Below are positions 44,151 to 56,502 of a stretch of 64,000 nucleotides of DNA, in pieces. The stretch covers positions 79,421,326 to 79,485,325 of the forward strand of contig NC_079322.1 of the NCBI RefSeq assembly GCF_029931775.1. Direction: 5' to 3'. Below the pieces are notes generated by a model. That model was not told the DNA's origin, searched no databases, and saw only the letters and a program-made list of their open reading frames with translations. This DNA is from Euleptes europaea. Its lineage: Eukaryota > Chordata > Lepidosauria > Squamata > Sphaerodactylidae. Numbering within the stretch: the stretch's first letter is position 1; every line of letters starts with the position of its first letter. A program made the translations under genes and the position numbers.

Positions 44151-46264
44151 TGGTGGCTGGGAAAGAGGCCCCAGAGAGGGGGCACTTATTTGTTTGCATT
44201 ATTCATAATCCGCCTTTCTTGCAGGGCCTCCAGGTAGATTACACAGAGCAATTCTAATGGAAGGAAGCGGGGAACGGTGTCTTTCCTTGCTAGAAAACTC
44301 TCTTAGGACAAGTGTTCCCTGGAAAGCACCCTAACCAGTGGCCGCCACTCATGGGTCTACCAAGGACATCTAGACTGACCCACTGTGATGGTATCTTTCT
44401 AGTGCAGTACTAGAGCAACAACGAACTGACCGGGTAGAAACTCTGGAAAATATCTTATAACCAACTATGTGCTGTATAGCGCGTAGGGAAGAGATTCAGA
44501 GGAATATCCCAAAGAAATAGGTTGTCATAATTGAAACCAAAAAAACTTTATTAAAAAAGGGGGGGTTTATAAAAGAAAAAAGAGTTGTGGGGCAGGGATC
44601 TGAAAGGGCAGCAGGGTCTTGCAAGAGAGGATCTCCATTTACACACTGGGAAGGGGCCGCCTTGGGTGGCTCATTGGCTTTAGGTAAAGGCAGGCAAGGT
44701 TGCCTGTGGGGCAATATTGCTTTTGCCAAGATTTCAAACTACAGACTGTCTAAAAATTAATCTGACAAACGTTGCTCAGTAACTGACAATATGCTTTTGT
44801 CAATAGGGAGAAGGGGACAGAAGGGGTGGAATAGGTGGCTGAGGGGTCTTCCCCTGGGCAGGAGGGTAGGGTGGGGGATAGCCTTGGAACAAAGAGGGAG
44901 GTGCATGGTGGGAGAGCCACATCTTTGAAGTGGTATGGTGTTCTCCCCACCCCCACCCCCGGTGAATAAGGCTATTATGAGTGTGTAGGACTTGGGCGCC
45001 CCACATCTCTTGTGGTTGCCCTGCAATAGAGGCCTGTGATGCTTAATCAAAAACTTTAGGGGGGGGTCTTGGTTTCCAGACCAACAACTTCCATTTCGTA
45101 GCGACATCAGATCACAGCTTGAGTGTTCGTGACTTAAGAACCTCAGAAGAGTCCTGCTGGATCAGGCCAGTGAGGGTCCATCTAGTCCAGCATCCCCGCC
45201 TCACACAGCGGCCAACCAGTTTCTCTGGAGGTCCAGCAACAGGGCAGAGGGGCAGAGGCCTCGCCCTGATCAGAACCTCAGAACCGCTCAGGGAGTGAGA
45301 CTCGCATGTCGGACTGGCAGCCGGTAGGCATCCGGGACTAGGCAGGGTCAGTCCCTGTCCGTGCTCTGCCCCGACTGCTGCCCCGTCCCTATGGTAACCT
45401 CTGGCTGGGGCATGCAGGCGGGTGAGACGAGCGCGCCCAGCAATGTCCCCCACCCTGGGGAGCCAAGCAAAAAAGCCACTGGGGACATATCCTCATGGGG
45501 GGCACTTCCCACCTAGGATGTGGAGGGGGCAAGGAGTCCAGAGCAGCCTGCTTGTAGGTTTTCAGCAGCCCCACCTGCCAAAAACGTCTGGCACGGCCCC
45601 TCCTGCCTGCAGAGGGCCACTCCCAAGGCTGGCGTGAGGAGGGCAGACCCTCCTCTTCTGGGGGGACCCCCAGCGGTGCAAAAAGAGCCCGAGGCCTCCC
45701 CCCTCGCTCTGCAGGGCCAAGAGAGGGAAGATGCATTGGGCGGCTCTGTGGCAAACGAAAAGGAGGGGGATCCTCTCTGAAGGGAGACACCTGAGGACAA
45801 GGACATGCTGATGGGGGGAGGGAGACTGTGCACAGACACTGCTGACCTTCCCCCACCTCCCCAGTTCTGGCGCTCCAGGAGAATCAATTCCAATCAAGGT
45901 GATTTAAAGCTGCTGTCATGGAGGCGAAGCAGTTACATCGAAAGGTATTGATTTAGAACTAAAGAGAGCTTTTTGGCAACCTCCGAGCCCCCCCCCCCGC
46001 GAGTTAAGTTTCTTAATCAGTTGGCAATATTTTACTGCTTAGAATATATTCCTCATTTCAAACAACTTCTTTAAAAATCTTTCTTTAAATGGTACATTGC
46101 TTGGTTTAAGAGAGCTTAATGCACAAGACCCTGGATAGCGCCTCTTGCTAGCTGAAGCCCAAGAAACACAGGGGCTGGGGGGGGGGGTGCGGAATCATGA
46201 TCCCCCCCCAATGGGTGTCCATCTGGTATTATAAACTAAAGGCAATTGTCATCAGATTAATGGA
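44151..46264. other. Intergenic; LINE tail at about 45130-45290
   Basis: The only repeat I am confident of is a reverse LINE tail at 45130-45290 (GAGTCCTGCTGGATCAGGCC, CATCTAGTCCAGCATCCCCG). The rest shows small open frames in both directions and is unclassified. Confidence 0.4.
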
Positions 46265-46430
46265 GCTCTAAAATCTGCCCGTGAGAGGGGAGGGCACCCT
46301 GGCCATCTGCTGGGCATGGAGTAGGGGGTCACTGGGTGTGTGTGTAGGGGGGAGGGAGGTGTGGATTTCCTGCACTGGGCAGGCGGGTTGGACTAGATGA
46401 CCCTGGGGGTCCCTTCCGACTCTCCCCGAG
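46265..46430 (+). repeat. CR1-type LINE 3' end
   Basis: GGGCACCCTGGCCATCTGCT, GGATTTCCTGCACTGGGCAG, GGTTGGACTAGATGACCCTG and CCCTTCCGACTCT; sense CR1 terminus directly before the gene E CpG island. Confidence 0.75.
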
Positions 46431-47203
46431 CCCAGCCTTTCGGCCGGGGAGTGAGAGCGGGATCGAGACTGAAAGGAGTAAATGACAGCAAGACGATTCA
46501 CCCCCCCCCCCCCCAGGGCTCCGTCTCCCTCTTCAGGCCCCCCGCTGAGCCACCCAGAGCCACGCTGCCGCAGCAAGGGGTGGGGGGCGCGCCCCCTCCC
46601 CAGCCCCCGAGCAGAGAGGGCCCGGGGGGCGCGCAGCCCTCGCAGGGGCTCCCCGAAGCCCCGCCGCCGCCCGCCTGGAGACCACGGCAAGGAGGGGGCG
46701 CCCCCGGGGGGCGGGGCCCCTCGCAAGACGCGCGTCTCCCCCGCCCCGAGCCCTCCGCACGCTGCACGGGCGCCGAGTCGGGCGGGGGAGACGCGCATCG
46801 CACGCGTGGCCAAGCCCAGGCGACCCCGCGAGGCAAGGCGCGCACCACTGGCCTCCTGGGCGGGGAGGAGGGCGCGCCCCCCACCGCCACCCCCACCCCC
46901 ACCGCAGCCCGGCCCGCATGGGCCACGAGAGGCCGCCGGAAGACCCCCGCCCGCTCGCCCGCCCGCCCCTGCCCCCAATCGTCCCTCGGGGCCAATCGTC
47001 CCTCCCGCGCCTGGCTTCTGGCCGCCCCTCCTCGCGGGCCAGGCGCGCCGGCCTGCGGGCCCGCACCGGGCTCCTCGGCGGCGGCGGCGGCCGGGCGCGC
47101 AGGGCGAGGCGCGGCGAGGCGGGCGTCCAGGCGCCAGAGGAGGCGGAGCGGCGCAGCGGCGGCAGGAAGTGTGGCGTCCCGGCCGCCCAGGAGCCGCGCA
47201 GCG

Positions 47204-49777
47204 ATGCAGCGCAGCAAGCCCCGCGCGGGGACGGCGCCCGCCTCGACGGCGGCGGCCGCGGCCCGGGAGGAGCAGCCGGCGGCGGCGGCGGCGGGTGAGC
47301 GAGCGGGCGGGCGGGCGGGCGAGGGAGTGGCGGCCGGAGCCTCCCCCCGCCCACGAGGGCTGAAGGGGCCGCCGCCACCCCCACCCCCCCGCGGCGGGGC
47401 TGCGCTCCGGGCCCGGGCGGCGCACGTGGCCGGGGGGGGGGCGTTGGGAGCCTGGCTGCGGCAGACCCCGCCGGGCGGGCCCCACGCCGCCGCCGCTCCG
47501 GCCACCGCCTGGCCGCCTGACCTTGGGCGGCTCGCTTCGCCCTTCGGGGGCGCGCGGGGCCCCTTCCCGGGGCCGGTCCGTGCGGGGAAGGGGCGGGCAG
47601 CAGGTCAGTGCAGGGGGGGGGCTTGTGTGTAGGGGGGCACGCCGGCCCCTGCAAGCCCGACCGGCTGCGCCCCCCCCCCGCGTCCCTTGCAGGGTCGGGG
47701 CGCCGGCCTGGGAAGCGTGAGGTGGCGTCGCGGGAGAGGCTGCCGCGGCGCCCCCCCCCCGCGGCGACGAAAGACTACGGGCCCCGCCATGCCCCGCGTC
47801 CCCGGGCCCTGCAGCCGGCCGGGCTTCTGCCGCGCGGCATTGTGGGGCGCGTAGTCCCCGCCTCCCCGGCCCGAGGAGGCCGCGATGCCGCTGATGTCAT
47901 CGCCCTCCGCGGGGCTGCGGCGAAACCGGCTCCGGGATCTGGGGCGGGCAGCCAAGCGGCGGCGTGTCTCGGCCGGCCCCGCGCCGCCTTGGGCGCCTGT
48001 GCGGGAATGCCTGCTGGGGGCAATGGGGGGGGAGGCTCCTAGGCAGACCCCCCCCTCCATGGTGGGAAGGGAGCCCGGCTTCGGGGGGGGGCAAAGAGGA
48101 GTGCACCCTAACCCCATGCCATTGGCAGCAGCCAGCCTGAAGGCGCAGCTGGCAAAAAAAACCCCCCCAGTGCACTGCAGAGCCCTGGATGAGAATCCCG
48201 GCACATGACGGGTTCCTGGGTGCAAACCCTTCCTTGGGTGTCTGCTGTGCCCCTCTGTGAAAAATTAAATCAAAAGAGTTTCCGTCTAGACATTAGGAAG
48301 GATTTTCTAACCCTTAGAGCGGTTCCTTAGTGGAACAGGCTTCCCCAGGAGGTGGTGAGCTCTCCTTCCCTGGAGGTTTTTGAGCAGAGGCTAGATGGCC
48401 ATCTGTCAGCAATGCTGATTCTGTGACCGTAGGCAGACCATGAGAGGGAGGGCACCTTGGCCATCTTCTGGGCACGGAGTAGGAGGTCACTGGGTGTGTG
48501 GGTGGGGAGGTAGTTTTGAATTGTCCTGCATTGTGCAGGAGGTTGGATTAGATGACCCTGGGGGTCCCTTCCAACTCTATGGTTTGATGATTCTTCAGTC
48601 CCGCTTCTCCCCCAGCCGCACCCCAAGACCTGCTGTTGGGACGACAGGCACTTTGCCACCCCTGGTTTATTCTGCATGCAAGACCTGAGGGAGGCGCAGA
48701 TGGGAGGCCCGGGAGGGAGCAGCCCCTCCCCCGGCCTCCCAACTCCTGGCTGGCTTTTGGCCCGCCTCCGCTTGCTGAACTTTCCCTGCAGCCAGCTGGC
48801 TGCTTGGGGCTGGCCTGGCTCTTTTATTGTGCTCGGTCAGGATGCCAGCTGCTCTCTCTGCTGGCATCCGTGATGCTCACGGACGCTTCTGCTGTGCTTT
48901 CTCTCCAGGAGGTGGCAGCCCCATGGAGGGGGACCAGGATCCAGGGGGCCTGGCCCAGCAGGGCTCCCCGCCGGCAGAAAGGCCCTTCCCCTTCCCTGCC
49001 TGGGAGGAGAGCTCAGGGGACGAGAACGCCTTGGTCATCCACAGCCAGGTGGAGGAGGAGGAGCACAAGTGCCTGGTGTGCGGGGAGAGCTTCCGCCAGC
49101 CGCTGAGCCTCCTGCGGCACCAGAAGCAGCAGCACGCTGGCGAGCGGGCCTTCCTCTGCCCCGAGTGCGGCCGGGGCTTCAGCCTCAAGCACAACCTGAT
49201 CATCCACCAGCGGATCCACACCGGCGAGAAGCCCTTCAGCTGCGGTGTCTGCGGGAAGCGCTTCAGCCTCAAGCAGAACCTGCTCACGCACCAGCGGGTG
49301 CACGCCGCAGAGAAGCCCTTTCCCTGCGTGGCCTGCGGGAAGAGCTTCCGGGAGCAGCAGCTTCTCCTGGCCCACCAGAAAGGGGACTGCGGCGGGGCTG
49401 CCGAGGAGAAGCAGGAGACCCCCGCCCACCCGCGGACCCACGGCAGGGAGAGGCCCCGCTCGGAAAGCGGCTGCGCGGAGGGCTTCGCGCAGAGGACCCT
49501 CCGGGTCAAGCACCAAGAAAAGCCCCACCGGAACGGAGCGGCTTTTGCCTGCCAGGAGTGCGGGGAAGGGTTCAGCTGCCGGAGTGGCCTGGTCAGCCAC
49601 CAGAGGATCCACCAGAGCGGGCGGCCGCTGCAGCGCGAGGAGGGCAGGAGGCATTTCGGCCAGAAGGAGGCGGCTGAGGCCCCTTTCCAGTGCCTGACCT
49701 GTGGGAAAACTTTTGCCCAGAAAGGCAATCTTGCCGCGCACCGGAGGAGCCACCTGGGCGAGGAGATGCTCAGCTGA
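47204..49777 (+). CDS. Gene E: C2H2 zinc-finger protein without KRAB
   Basis: Two coding exons: 47204-47294 in the CpG island (MQRSKPRAGTAPASTA, then alanine tracts around REEQP; donor GGGTGAGC) and 48909-49777 (acceptor TCTCTCCAG). The junction is phase 1; 960 nt, 319 aa. No KRAB, SCAN or BTB. The finger exon starts GSPMEGDQDPGG and then has a Glu-rich stretch (VEEEEHK). Fingers: three canonical (helices QPLSLLR, LKHNLII, LKQNLLT), a fourth whose last histidine is replaced by cysteine (CVACGKSF...HQKGDC), a remnant (SGCAEGF...KHQEKPH), a canonical finger (CRSGLVS), another remnant (REEGRRHFGQKE), and a canonical last finger (QKGNLAA), the same helix as in gene B. So five canonical, one C2HC, two worn. 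Probably a nuclear DNA-binding protein; target unknown. The start Met follows an in-frame GC-rich leader and is the only good candidate. Confidence 0.75.
47772..47794 (+). promoter_or_regulatory. ZNF143-like site
   Basis: GACTACGGGCCCCGCCATGC; matches the ACTAC and CATGC ends of the motif but not the TTCCC core well. Confidence 0.35.
47838..47858 (-). promoter_or_regulatory. ZNF143/SBS-type site
   Basis: On the minus strand GGGACTACGCGCCCCACAAT then GC, with the ACTAC and CCCACAATGC parts of the extended motif. Confidence 0.5.
48255..48600 (+). repeat. CR1-type LINE 3' end
   Basis: AAGAGTTTCCGTCTAGACAT, GTGGAACAGGCTTCCCCAGG, GAGGCTAGATGGCCATCTGT, GGAGGTTGGATTAGATGACC and CTTCCAACTCTATGG. 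Sense copy in the single intron of gene E. Confidence 0.8.
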
Positions 49778-52700
49778 GACGGTCGAGCAGAACTGGACGC
49801 GTTGGGGAAGTGGCTGCTGGGAAAAGAGCCTTCTGCGAGCCAAATGCCACTGGGAAGCGCCGGTGGTTTCTGCAGGAGGGGGGCATCCTGGGTGTATACT
49901 TGAAGAATGAGAGCGCCCAGATGGGTGGGGCTGCCACGGGGGGTGGGGTGGATCCTGGCCATGGAACTCTGGGTGCCCTGAGAAGGTCGGGATCCCATCT
50001 TATGTGAAATTGGAGGGTTGTCGGGGGACCGTGTTAGAACAGACTCTGTTCTATTCCAAAGTCAATCCCATTTTCCACGGATCAGGCCTGCCCTCCCTGG
50101 CTCGTCTCACGTGGGGGGTGAGGGAGCGGCAGGACCGGCAGTCTTCACACACGGTTCTTTTTCACTGTTTTCCGGTCAGCTGGCCAAAGTTATGTTCATC
50201 CACATTTTCATCCACATTGTACAGACCTAGGGCCACATCCGTTCGTGACGGTTGTTTACCATTGCTTTGTTTCCCATCCTCAGTTGCTACTGCAGGTGCA
50301 TGAGATTTGCCAAGTGACTACCCCCCCCCCCGATAATACACACTGGATGTTTCAGCGAGAGGCAGCTCTTGGTCCTGTGGATCAACCGTCTCATCTGATT
50401 TCCACCTCACCCCCCACCCCAAGTGGGTGCCAAAGACAGACAATATTCCTTTCACACAGATGCTTTTGAGGGCGTAGAGCGAGTCTCTCGATGGGGTGTG
50501 CTGGGGAGAGACATCAGACCCTGGCAGGGGGTCTACCCCTTGGTGGAAGCTCTTCCTTCCCTGCTGCCCGTGCATTTCAGCCTGCCAGTGGCTCCATCCC
50601 TCTGCTAACAGAAGTACACTTCTGTTGGGATCTGCGTCCTGCAAGCCACCCTGGGGGAAGGCAAAACAGCCGGGCCTCTGTCAGCAGAAGAAGGCCAGGG
50701 AGAGAGGGTGGGATATGTTGAAAAATAAAATAAGTCGCATGACATCCCTAATAATCCCCAGAGGAGTTCCGCCATCTGGGTCCATGATTGTGGAGAACGC
50801 CTGTGGAGGAGAGAGAAATTCCTGGAGCTCCGGCACCTGCCTTTGTCCCAAGAGCCCTTTGGAGAGAGGAAAAGGCCTGGTGACTGTGTGTGTGTGTGTG
50901 GGGGAGCTATTTGGACAGGCAAAATGCAGATGTTGTGTCTAGATGCTGATATGCCAAAGCTGTTTATGTGCTCTGAGTATTGGAAAATATTCTGGGCAGG
51001 GAGGGAATCTCTTATGATGTTGCCAGATAATTGTTATGGGGAAAACTCTTGCAACCTGTTTTGTGTCTGGGTGGAGCTTCTCTTAAACCACATCAGAGAA
51101 TCCTCTGCATGTCAGGGAGAGCCTGAGCTAAGGAGCGGTCATTCCGTTCTGCTCTGGGAGGGCTTCCCTGCTCTGACCACTTTGCCTTCAGTGGCAGTCA
51201 CCATTTTACTGACATTTCTTGACCTGTTTTCTTTTGGGCCTTGGCAGCATCTGGTTCTCTGTTCTAAGTCTTCAGTTGATTAAGCTTGCCAGTTAACTGT
51301 TATGGATGTTTAAAGCGTTTTAAACACCCCAGTTTAAACCACGCACAACTGACAGAGATTTTTCTGAAACCTTAGTTCAAGCGGCAGCATCGCTGTCCTT
51401 GTACTACAACAGTTCAAAAATCCAACTTGTTCTATAGCAGTTCACGAATCCAACTGGTCAAAGTTTGGGCAGGTTCATTGTTGAGCCAATGGGGAGCTGC
51501 TCTCCGCTGGTGCAAAGAGGGTTTTGGCCAAGGGGTTTCCTTGCGTGCCCGGCGAAAAATACAGGCCGCCTTGCTTCGTGGTCCTTGGCACAGTGGGCTT
51601 TCCTGGGTGATGGATGAGATGCGGTGGGTGTGGGGAGAGGGTAGCAGAGGAACCTGCTCCATTCATGAGCTTGTGCGTTTTCCCACTGACTTGGATACAG
51701 GTGTGGGATCTGCTCGTGAACATGGAAGAGTGTTCCATCTCGGAGGTCCACTGAAATCCAGCCAGTGCATCCTGTGGACCCCCAGGCTGAATGCAGCCCC
51801 CCTAGCGGCATGTTCTGGCCCACCTGTGGCTGGATCAGCACTGCTGCCTGCCTGGGACAGCAGAGGGAGTTCAGCACCCAATGAGCTGCCGGCCTGGGCC
51901 AAGAGGCCACGTTCAGCTCGGGATGTCCCAGCCTCTGCGCGGCGGTCTTGAAAGCACAAAAGTCGCCTCTTCTGGCAGGGGAGATTCAACGCCAGGAGGA
52001 AGGGGTGGTGGTGGAGGGGTCTCCTGGGATAGAGTGGGGTCTGACTCTTCTGTGGGGCAGAAGGTCTCTGCAAACCATGTTTTCCTCACAGGCAGACTCC
52101 AAGACATGCCATTGAATGTCCTGGTCATGTGTTGACCACATCTGTAGAGAGCACACCTGGGAAGCTAGTGGCCCCAGCCCTTGGCTCAGCAACACGGCTG
52201 TTTTTCCTCCTTGCTGCTGAGGGAACCAGGCCTTGTAGAATGCCCCTCACGCAGTAGGATGCCAAAGAAAGATGCAACAGCACCCTGGATGTGTTCCTTG
52301 AGGCCGTGCTGCTGCCTGGAGAGTGGCTGGGGAGAGGGCCCTCTGGGGATTCTGTGCCCTGGTTGTGGGCAGCAACCCCAGAAGGGGCAGGCCCTGGTGC
52401 AAGAGCCGGGCCCTTCAGGGCAAGGGGTGCTCCTCTCTCGATAGGGCCCAAAGTCCCCACCGGCCACGCCCTGCTAAGGATCCTTCCCAGCCCCACCAAC
52501 ATCCCGGGCGATGCCCTCCGGAGCTCCCTGGAAAGGCTGACCCTCCCTCCTCCCCCCGCTCTGTGGCCATCGGAACCTCTAATTCAAAAGCACCTTTTGG
52601 GTGGACAGAAAGCAAGAATTTGGTAGAGGAGGGAGAGCGCTGGATTCTAGCAATGGAAGTTTGAGTCAGAGCCAGGGATGGTCCTGGATGGTTGTGAGAA

Positions 52701-52892
52701 TTTGAACCGGGAAGGGGGGGGGGTCTTTTGATGGAAGTGATGATGTTTGGCTGATGCACCTGGCCTCTCTGTCACCCCTCCCCCCCCGCTGGAACCTCTT
52801 TCTCCATTGAATAAAATTCCATTTGCTTATACTTCCATTCTTGATCAATCTGTTTTAATGCTAGACTTGGGTTCAGTTATGAGGGCCAGTTA
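49778..52892 (+). other. Region downstream of gene E
   Basis: No exon recognised. AATAAA at 50724-50729 (about 950 bp past the stop) is a fair candidate 3' end for gene E; another AATAAA lies at about 52805. Low repeat content apart from short GT runs near 50888. Confidence 0.4.
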
Positions 52893-53065
52893 AGGTTGGC
52901 AATTCCATGTTGGGAAATTCCGGGAGATTTGGAAGTAGAGCCAGGGGAGGGCAGGGGTTGAGGAGGGGGAGACGGACCTCATGAGGATATAATGCCACAG
53001 AGTCCACTGTGTGTGAAATCCAATCTTCTGCCGAATCCAGAGGCAGGGGTTCTCTTCTGCTGGGT
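52893..53065 (-). repeat. TIR element (MITE-like), family 1, worn
   Basis: AAGGTTGGCAATTCCATGTT, GGAAATTCCGGGAGATTTGG, GGGAGGGCAGGGGTTGAGGA and CATGAGGATATAATGCCACA follow the family order; the right end is unclear. Confidence 0.5.
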
Positions 53066-53149
53066 GAGCTATCTATGGTGTGGGTTTTTGTTTAAGCCAG
53101 GGGAGGGGTTAGTTTTGTCTCTTGTGCTCCTTTGGGACACATTTGTGTG

Positions 53150-53372
53150 GGGAGGGGCCGTGGCTCAGTGGTAGAGCCTCTGCTTGGCAAGCAGAAGGTC
53201 CCAGGTTCAATCCCCGGCATCTTCAGTTAAAGGGACCAGGCAAGTAGGTGGTGTGAAAGACCCTTTTCTGCCTGAGACCCTGGAGAGCCGCTGACGGTCT
53301 GAGTAGACAATGCTGACTTTGATGGACCGAGGGTCTGGCTCAGTAAAAGGCAGCTTCATGTGAGAATGTGCC
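53150..53372 (+). repeat. tRNA-derived SINE
   Basis: GGGGCCGTGGCTCAGTGGTA, GTCCCAGGTTCAATCCCCGG, full body and CAGCTTCATGTGAGAATGTG. Well preserved. Confidence 0.85.
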
Positions 53373-53989
53373 ACACACCATCCAGGATTGTCAGGTGATG
53401 GTGCTTTCCATTTTCCAGCCAGCCTTCTCAGCGGGGGCTTGGAGCCCCTGGTCCTTGCCAGGCTCTCTCTGCTGAGCTGCGTTCCCCCCCCCCCCACAAC
53501 CCAGGGGGAAGACCTGATTTCACATGCTGGCCATTGTCGATCTCTAAACGTACAGTTAAGGATCTCCTGAAGAGCTCAGATTTCTGCTTATTTCAGATTT
53601 CTATTATTCCAGTACCGTTTCATTCCTTACTAGATGTTTCATCCCACTGTCTGTATTGACTTACACTGTGTCGTCCACCTGGAATCTCAAGGCTTTTCTG
53701 TGTGGGGTTTTTTCATCAGTTTTGGCCCTAGACTGCTGCAGTTTATTCCCTGATTTCTACACTTTGTGCCTTTAGTTTTCACTTTGTTTTGTTTTCTCAT
53801 CGTCTTCGTCCCCCCCCCCCCCCGGATTTTTTCTGGTTCTTTGGAGACTACTTTTACCCTAGTATTTTTCTGAAAGCCAATTTTGACTTGCCTTTTCCTT
53901 CACACCGAATGTCTCTGTCTGTTTTCTTTGTCCCACCAACGTCCACCCACCCCACCCCACTGTTCGATGATTGGACAGTCGTCATTGTC
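53373..53989. other. Intergenic, T-rich, nothing recognised
   Basis: T-rich in its right half, with a C run near 53810. No exon or known repeat seen. Confidence 0.4.
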
Positions 53990-54140
53990 AAACCACTCCT
54001 CCTCCCCACTATTCTGAAGACAGAGCTAGAAGGAACCTCAAGGATCATCTAGTCCAACCCCTCTGCACAATGCAGGAAATTCACAACTGCCTTCCCCCAC
54101 TCCCCCGATGACCCCTGCTCCATGCCCAGAGGAAGGCAAA
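53990..54140 (-). repeat. CR1-type LINE 3' end
   Basis: CAGAGCTAGAAGGAACCTCA, AGGATCATCTAGTCCAACCC and CTCTGCACAATGCAGGAAAT, reversed. Confidence 0.75.
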
Positions 54141-54944
54141 AAAAGACAAGTGGTTTCATTTATGATTTTTTTTGAAAACTGCAACCCTTGTATTGATATA
54201 CCATTGTACTGGTAGGTTTAGCAACCTCTCTGGATTCCCAATTTCCATTTTTTTAAAAAATAGCAACTCTCTAGCCCCTTCCCTTGAGGAGACACGGCTT
54301 TTTCCTTCTTTTTCTGTGAGGAAAGGGGCTAGAAATGAGGGGGGAGGTTAGACCTGGGCCTTCCACCTGAAGCTCATATCTTTACAGTACAATTTCCACA
54401 CCGGCCTCTGCAGATGCCACCAAATACTTAAAGGCTCTCTATAGATGATCCATCAAGGTAACTTATCTTTTTCCCCCCTAGAGAAACCTCCCCAACCACA
54501 CACAGGGCAAGGAGACACGGATTTAGCCACCCTTCCTTCAATCATGCACCTGGGAAAACATTGGGAGGACAGAGAAAGAAAGAGGTTGGGTGTCATGGGA
54601 GGTCATGAGCCAGAAGGAGTGGAGGAGATGTCATTAGAAGAGGACTGGTGATGACGAAAGGGGAGAGGCGGCTGGAGCACTTGCCTGTTACGGAACAGGG
54701 CTCGATCCAGGAACATCTTCGCACCCCAAATCTGGCATGAGCTGGGCCTTCAGCCACTACGCATGCAATCTCAGCTCCCCCGAAACAGCTGTCCTGGAAG
54801 AATATTGCACCAGCATGTTACCGCTTGTCAGGCTTCAGCAAATGCACGGCGTTTCAGGCAATAGAACTCGAATCCAGGCAGAGCAGCGATTCAGAGATTT
54901 ATTCCGAAAGTCAATGATTTCAGTAAGGAGGCAAACAAGGCTGG
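54141..54944. other. Intergenic, nothing recognised
   Basis: No exon or repeat called. The open frame at 54737-55009 overlaps the SINE fragment to its right and is not convincing. Confidence 0.35.
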
Positions 54945-55075
54945 AATACATGACTGGGGAAGACCTGAGACCCTGGAGAGCCACTGCTGGTCTGAGCAGA
55001 CAATACTGACTTTGATGGACCAAGGGTCTGATTCAGTATAAGGCAACTTCATGTGTTCATGTGTTCATGTGATCA
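54945..55075 (+). repeat. tRNA-derived SINE, 5'-truncated
   Basis: Only the body and tail: CTGAGACCCTGGAGAGCCAC, ACTGACTTTGATGGACCAAG, and three GTTCATGT-type repeats at the end. Confidence 0.8.
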
Positions 55076-55254
55076 GAGCATGCACCACTCGGGCTAGATT
55101 ACACTTCCTGAGGAACAGTCATACCTGGCCTATCAACTGAAGCTGACCAAAGGTGCTCCGTGCCACAGAGGAAACCTCAGCCACCAACCATAGGCAGCGC
55201 CCCAAGCTATGAACCGGAACCCCCTCTAGGACAGGCTGACTCAACAGACATTGC

Positions 55255-55475
55255 TTCTCCAATGACCAACGGCACCTCGGTCTTGTCTGGGTTGAGCTTC
55301 AACATACTGGGGCCCTCATCCGTCCAGAGACCTCAGTTCAGGACATCCACACACCCAGTTGACTCATCTGTTCAGGAGGAATAGAGCTGGGTATCAGCTT
55401 CATCCCTCCAGATCCCCTGATGATTCCTCCCAGTGACTTCATGTAGATGATGAAGAGAATGGGGGACTAGATGTA
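55255..55475 (-). repeat. L2-like LINE fragment
   Basis: AACGGCACCTCGGTCTTGTC, TGGGTTGAGCTTCAACATAC, GAGGAATAGAGCTGGGTATC and CCTCCCAGTGACTTCATGTA, phrases common to L2-type LINE copies in lizards, read in reverse. Confidence 0.55.
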
Positions 55476-56502
55476 TGCATCGTCCCTTATTGTATCTGTC
55501 ATAAGATTAAGAGATAAAATGCAATTTCTGAGATTCTCACCAAAGGGTTTTCAGAAAGATGAGATAATCTCCTGCAACTCACACCTGAGAGATCCTGGGA
55601 TGTGACTACCTCATTAGGTGACACTCACATGAGTCCACACAACAATTTAATGTGTGATACATGTGTTTTACTGGCTTATGCTGTATTAATAATAAATCAA
55701 AACCATTCGATGTGTCTCCTTTAATTCTATGATGTCAGCAATTATGTCCTTAAAATGGACTTTTCTGTGGCAATGTTGCAAACCAGCAAATCTTCTGGTT
55801 CGTCACATTGCAAGAGATTTTTCTGGGCATTCATCCAGCCATTCAGAATTATTTCTCTCAAATATGTCACACTTTGCTGGAATGGGGGAAATGAGTTCTC
55901 AGGCCTGGACTTCGGGGGTCTGCAACAAGACCCCTGACCCGAGAACGAGGACCTTCCTATCAATCAGTCTTCAGCCTGTAGGAAACCCTATAAATCCAGA
56001 CTTCCTCAACTGTTCACGAACAGATGGTGAGCTGCCCTATGGATGCCCAGTGACGGGGCTGCAGGGTGGGTCGGATTCCGGGGAATTGGGGGTTTTCTTG
56101 CCCTGCCTGCCTGAATGTTTGCTCTGTTTCGCAACCCGCCTGGAGCCTCAGCGAGGAAGGCAGGTGAGAAATGAAGGAAAGGCCTTGAGCACATGGAGGG
56201 AAGGAGCTCCCGCTAAGCAAGCACTAGTGCAGATGTGACCACAGCTGCTTAAGCAGCCCATTAGCCAGGTATCAGTATGTAGAGTTTGCACCCACAGATA
56301 GCGAAATGTCTGCCCAGAGCCTGGCAGAGAGTAGCAGTGGCCTGCTTATAGAAGGAAAGATGTTTCAAAGACAAGAATATTTCAAACCAGCAGCCCTTGA
56401 TGTTCCCCAATAGGGTGGGGAAGGGCTTTCTCCCTCCTCAAAGAAGAGGACTTGGGGAGGACGCAGGCCCTCCTGAGCCCCACGCGGAGCCTCCGCCCTC
56501 CC
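55476..56502. other. Intergenic, nothing recognised
   Basis: The longest open frame (55729-56238, plus, 169 codons) has no family resemblance and no supporting splice or promoter signals, so it is not called as a gene. Confidence 0.35.

Larger units (their letters stand above)
46431..47960 (+). promoter_or_regulatory. Large CpG island, promoter of gene E
   Basis: About 1.5 kb of extreme GC and CpG density holding the first coding exon (47204-47294). Two ZNF143-like sites lie at its right, beyond that exon, one in each orientation. The very long open frames here in several frames are compositional. A divergent transcript to the left is possible. Confidence 0.8.

Noticed and set aside
46268-47654. 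Open frames of 290-410 codons on both strands in the gene E CpG island
   Set aside because: Low-complexity Pro/Arg/Ala/Gly translation in most frames of very GC-rich DNA; no domain. Only the short exon 47204-47294 is supported, by its phase and donor.
55729-56238. 169-codon plus-strand frame
   Set aside because: No resemblance to a known protein and no splice or promoter support.
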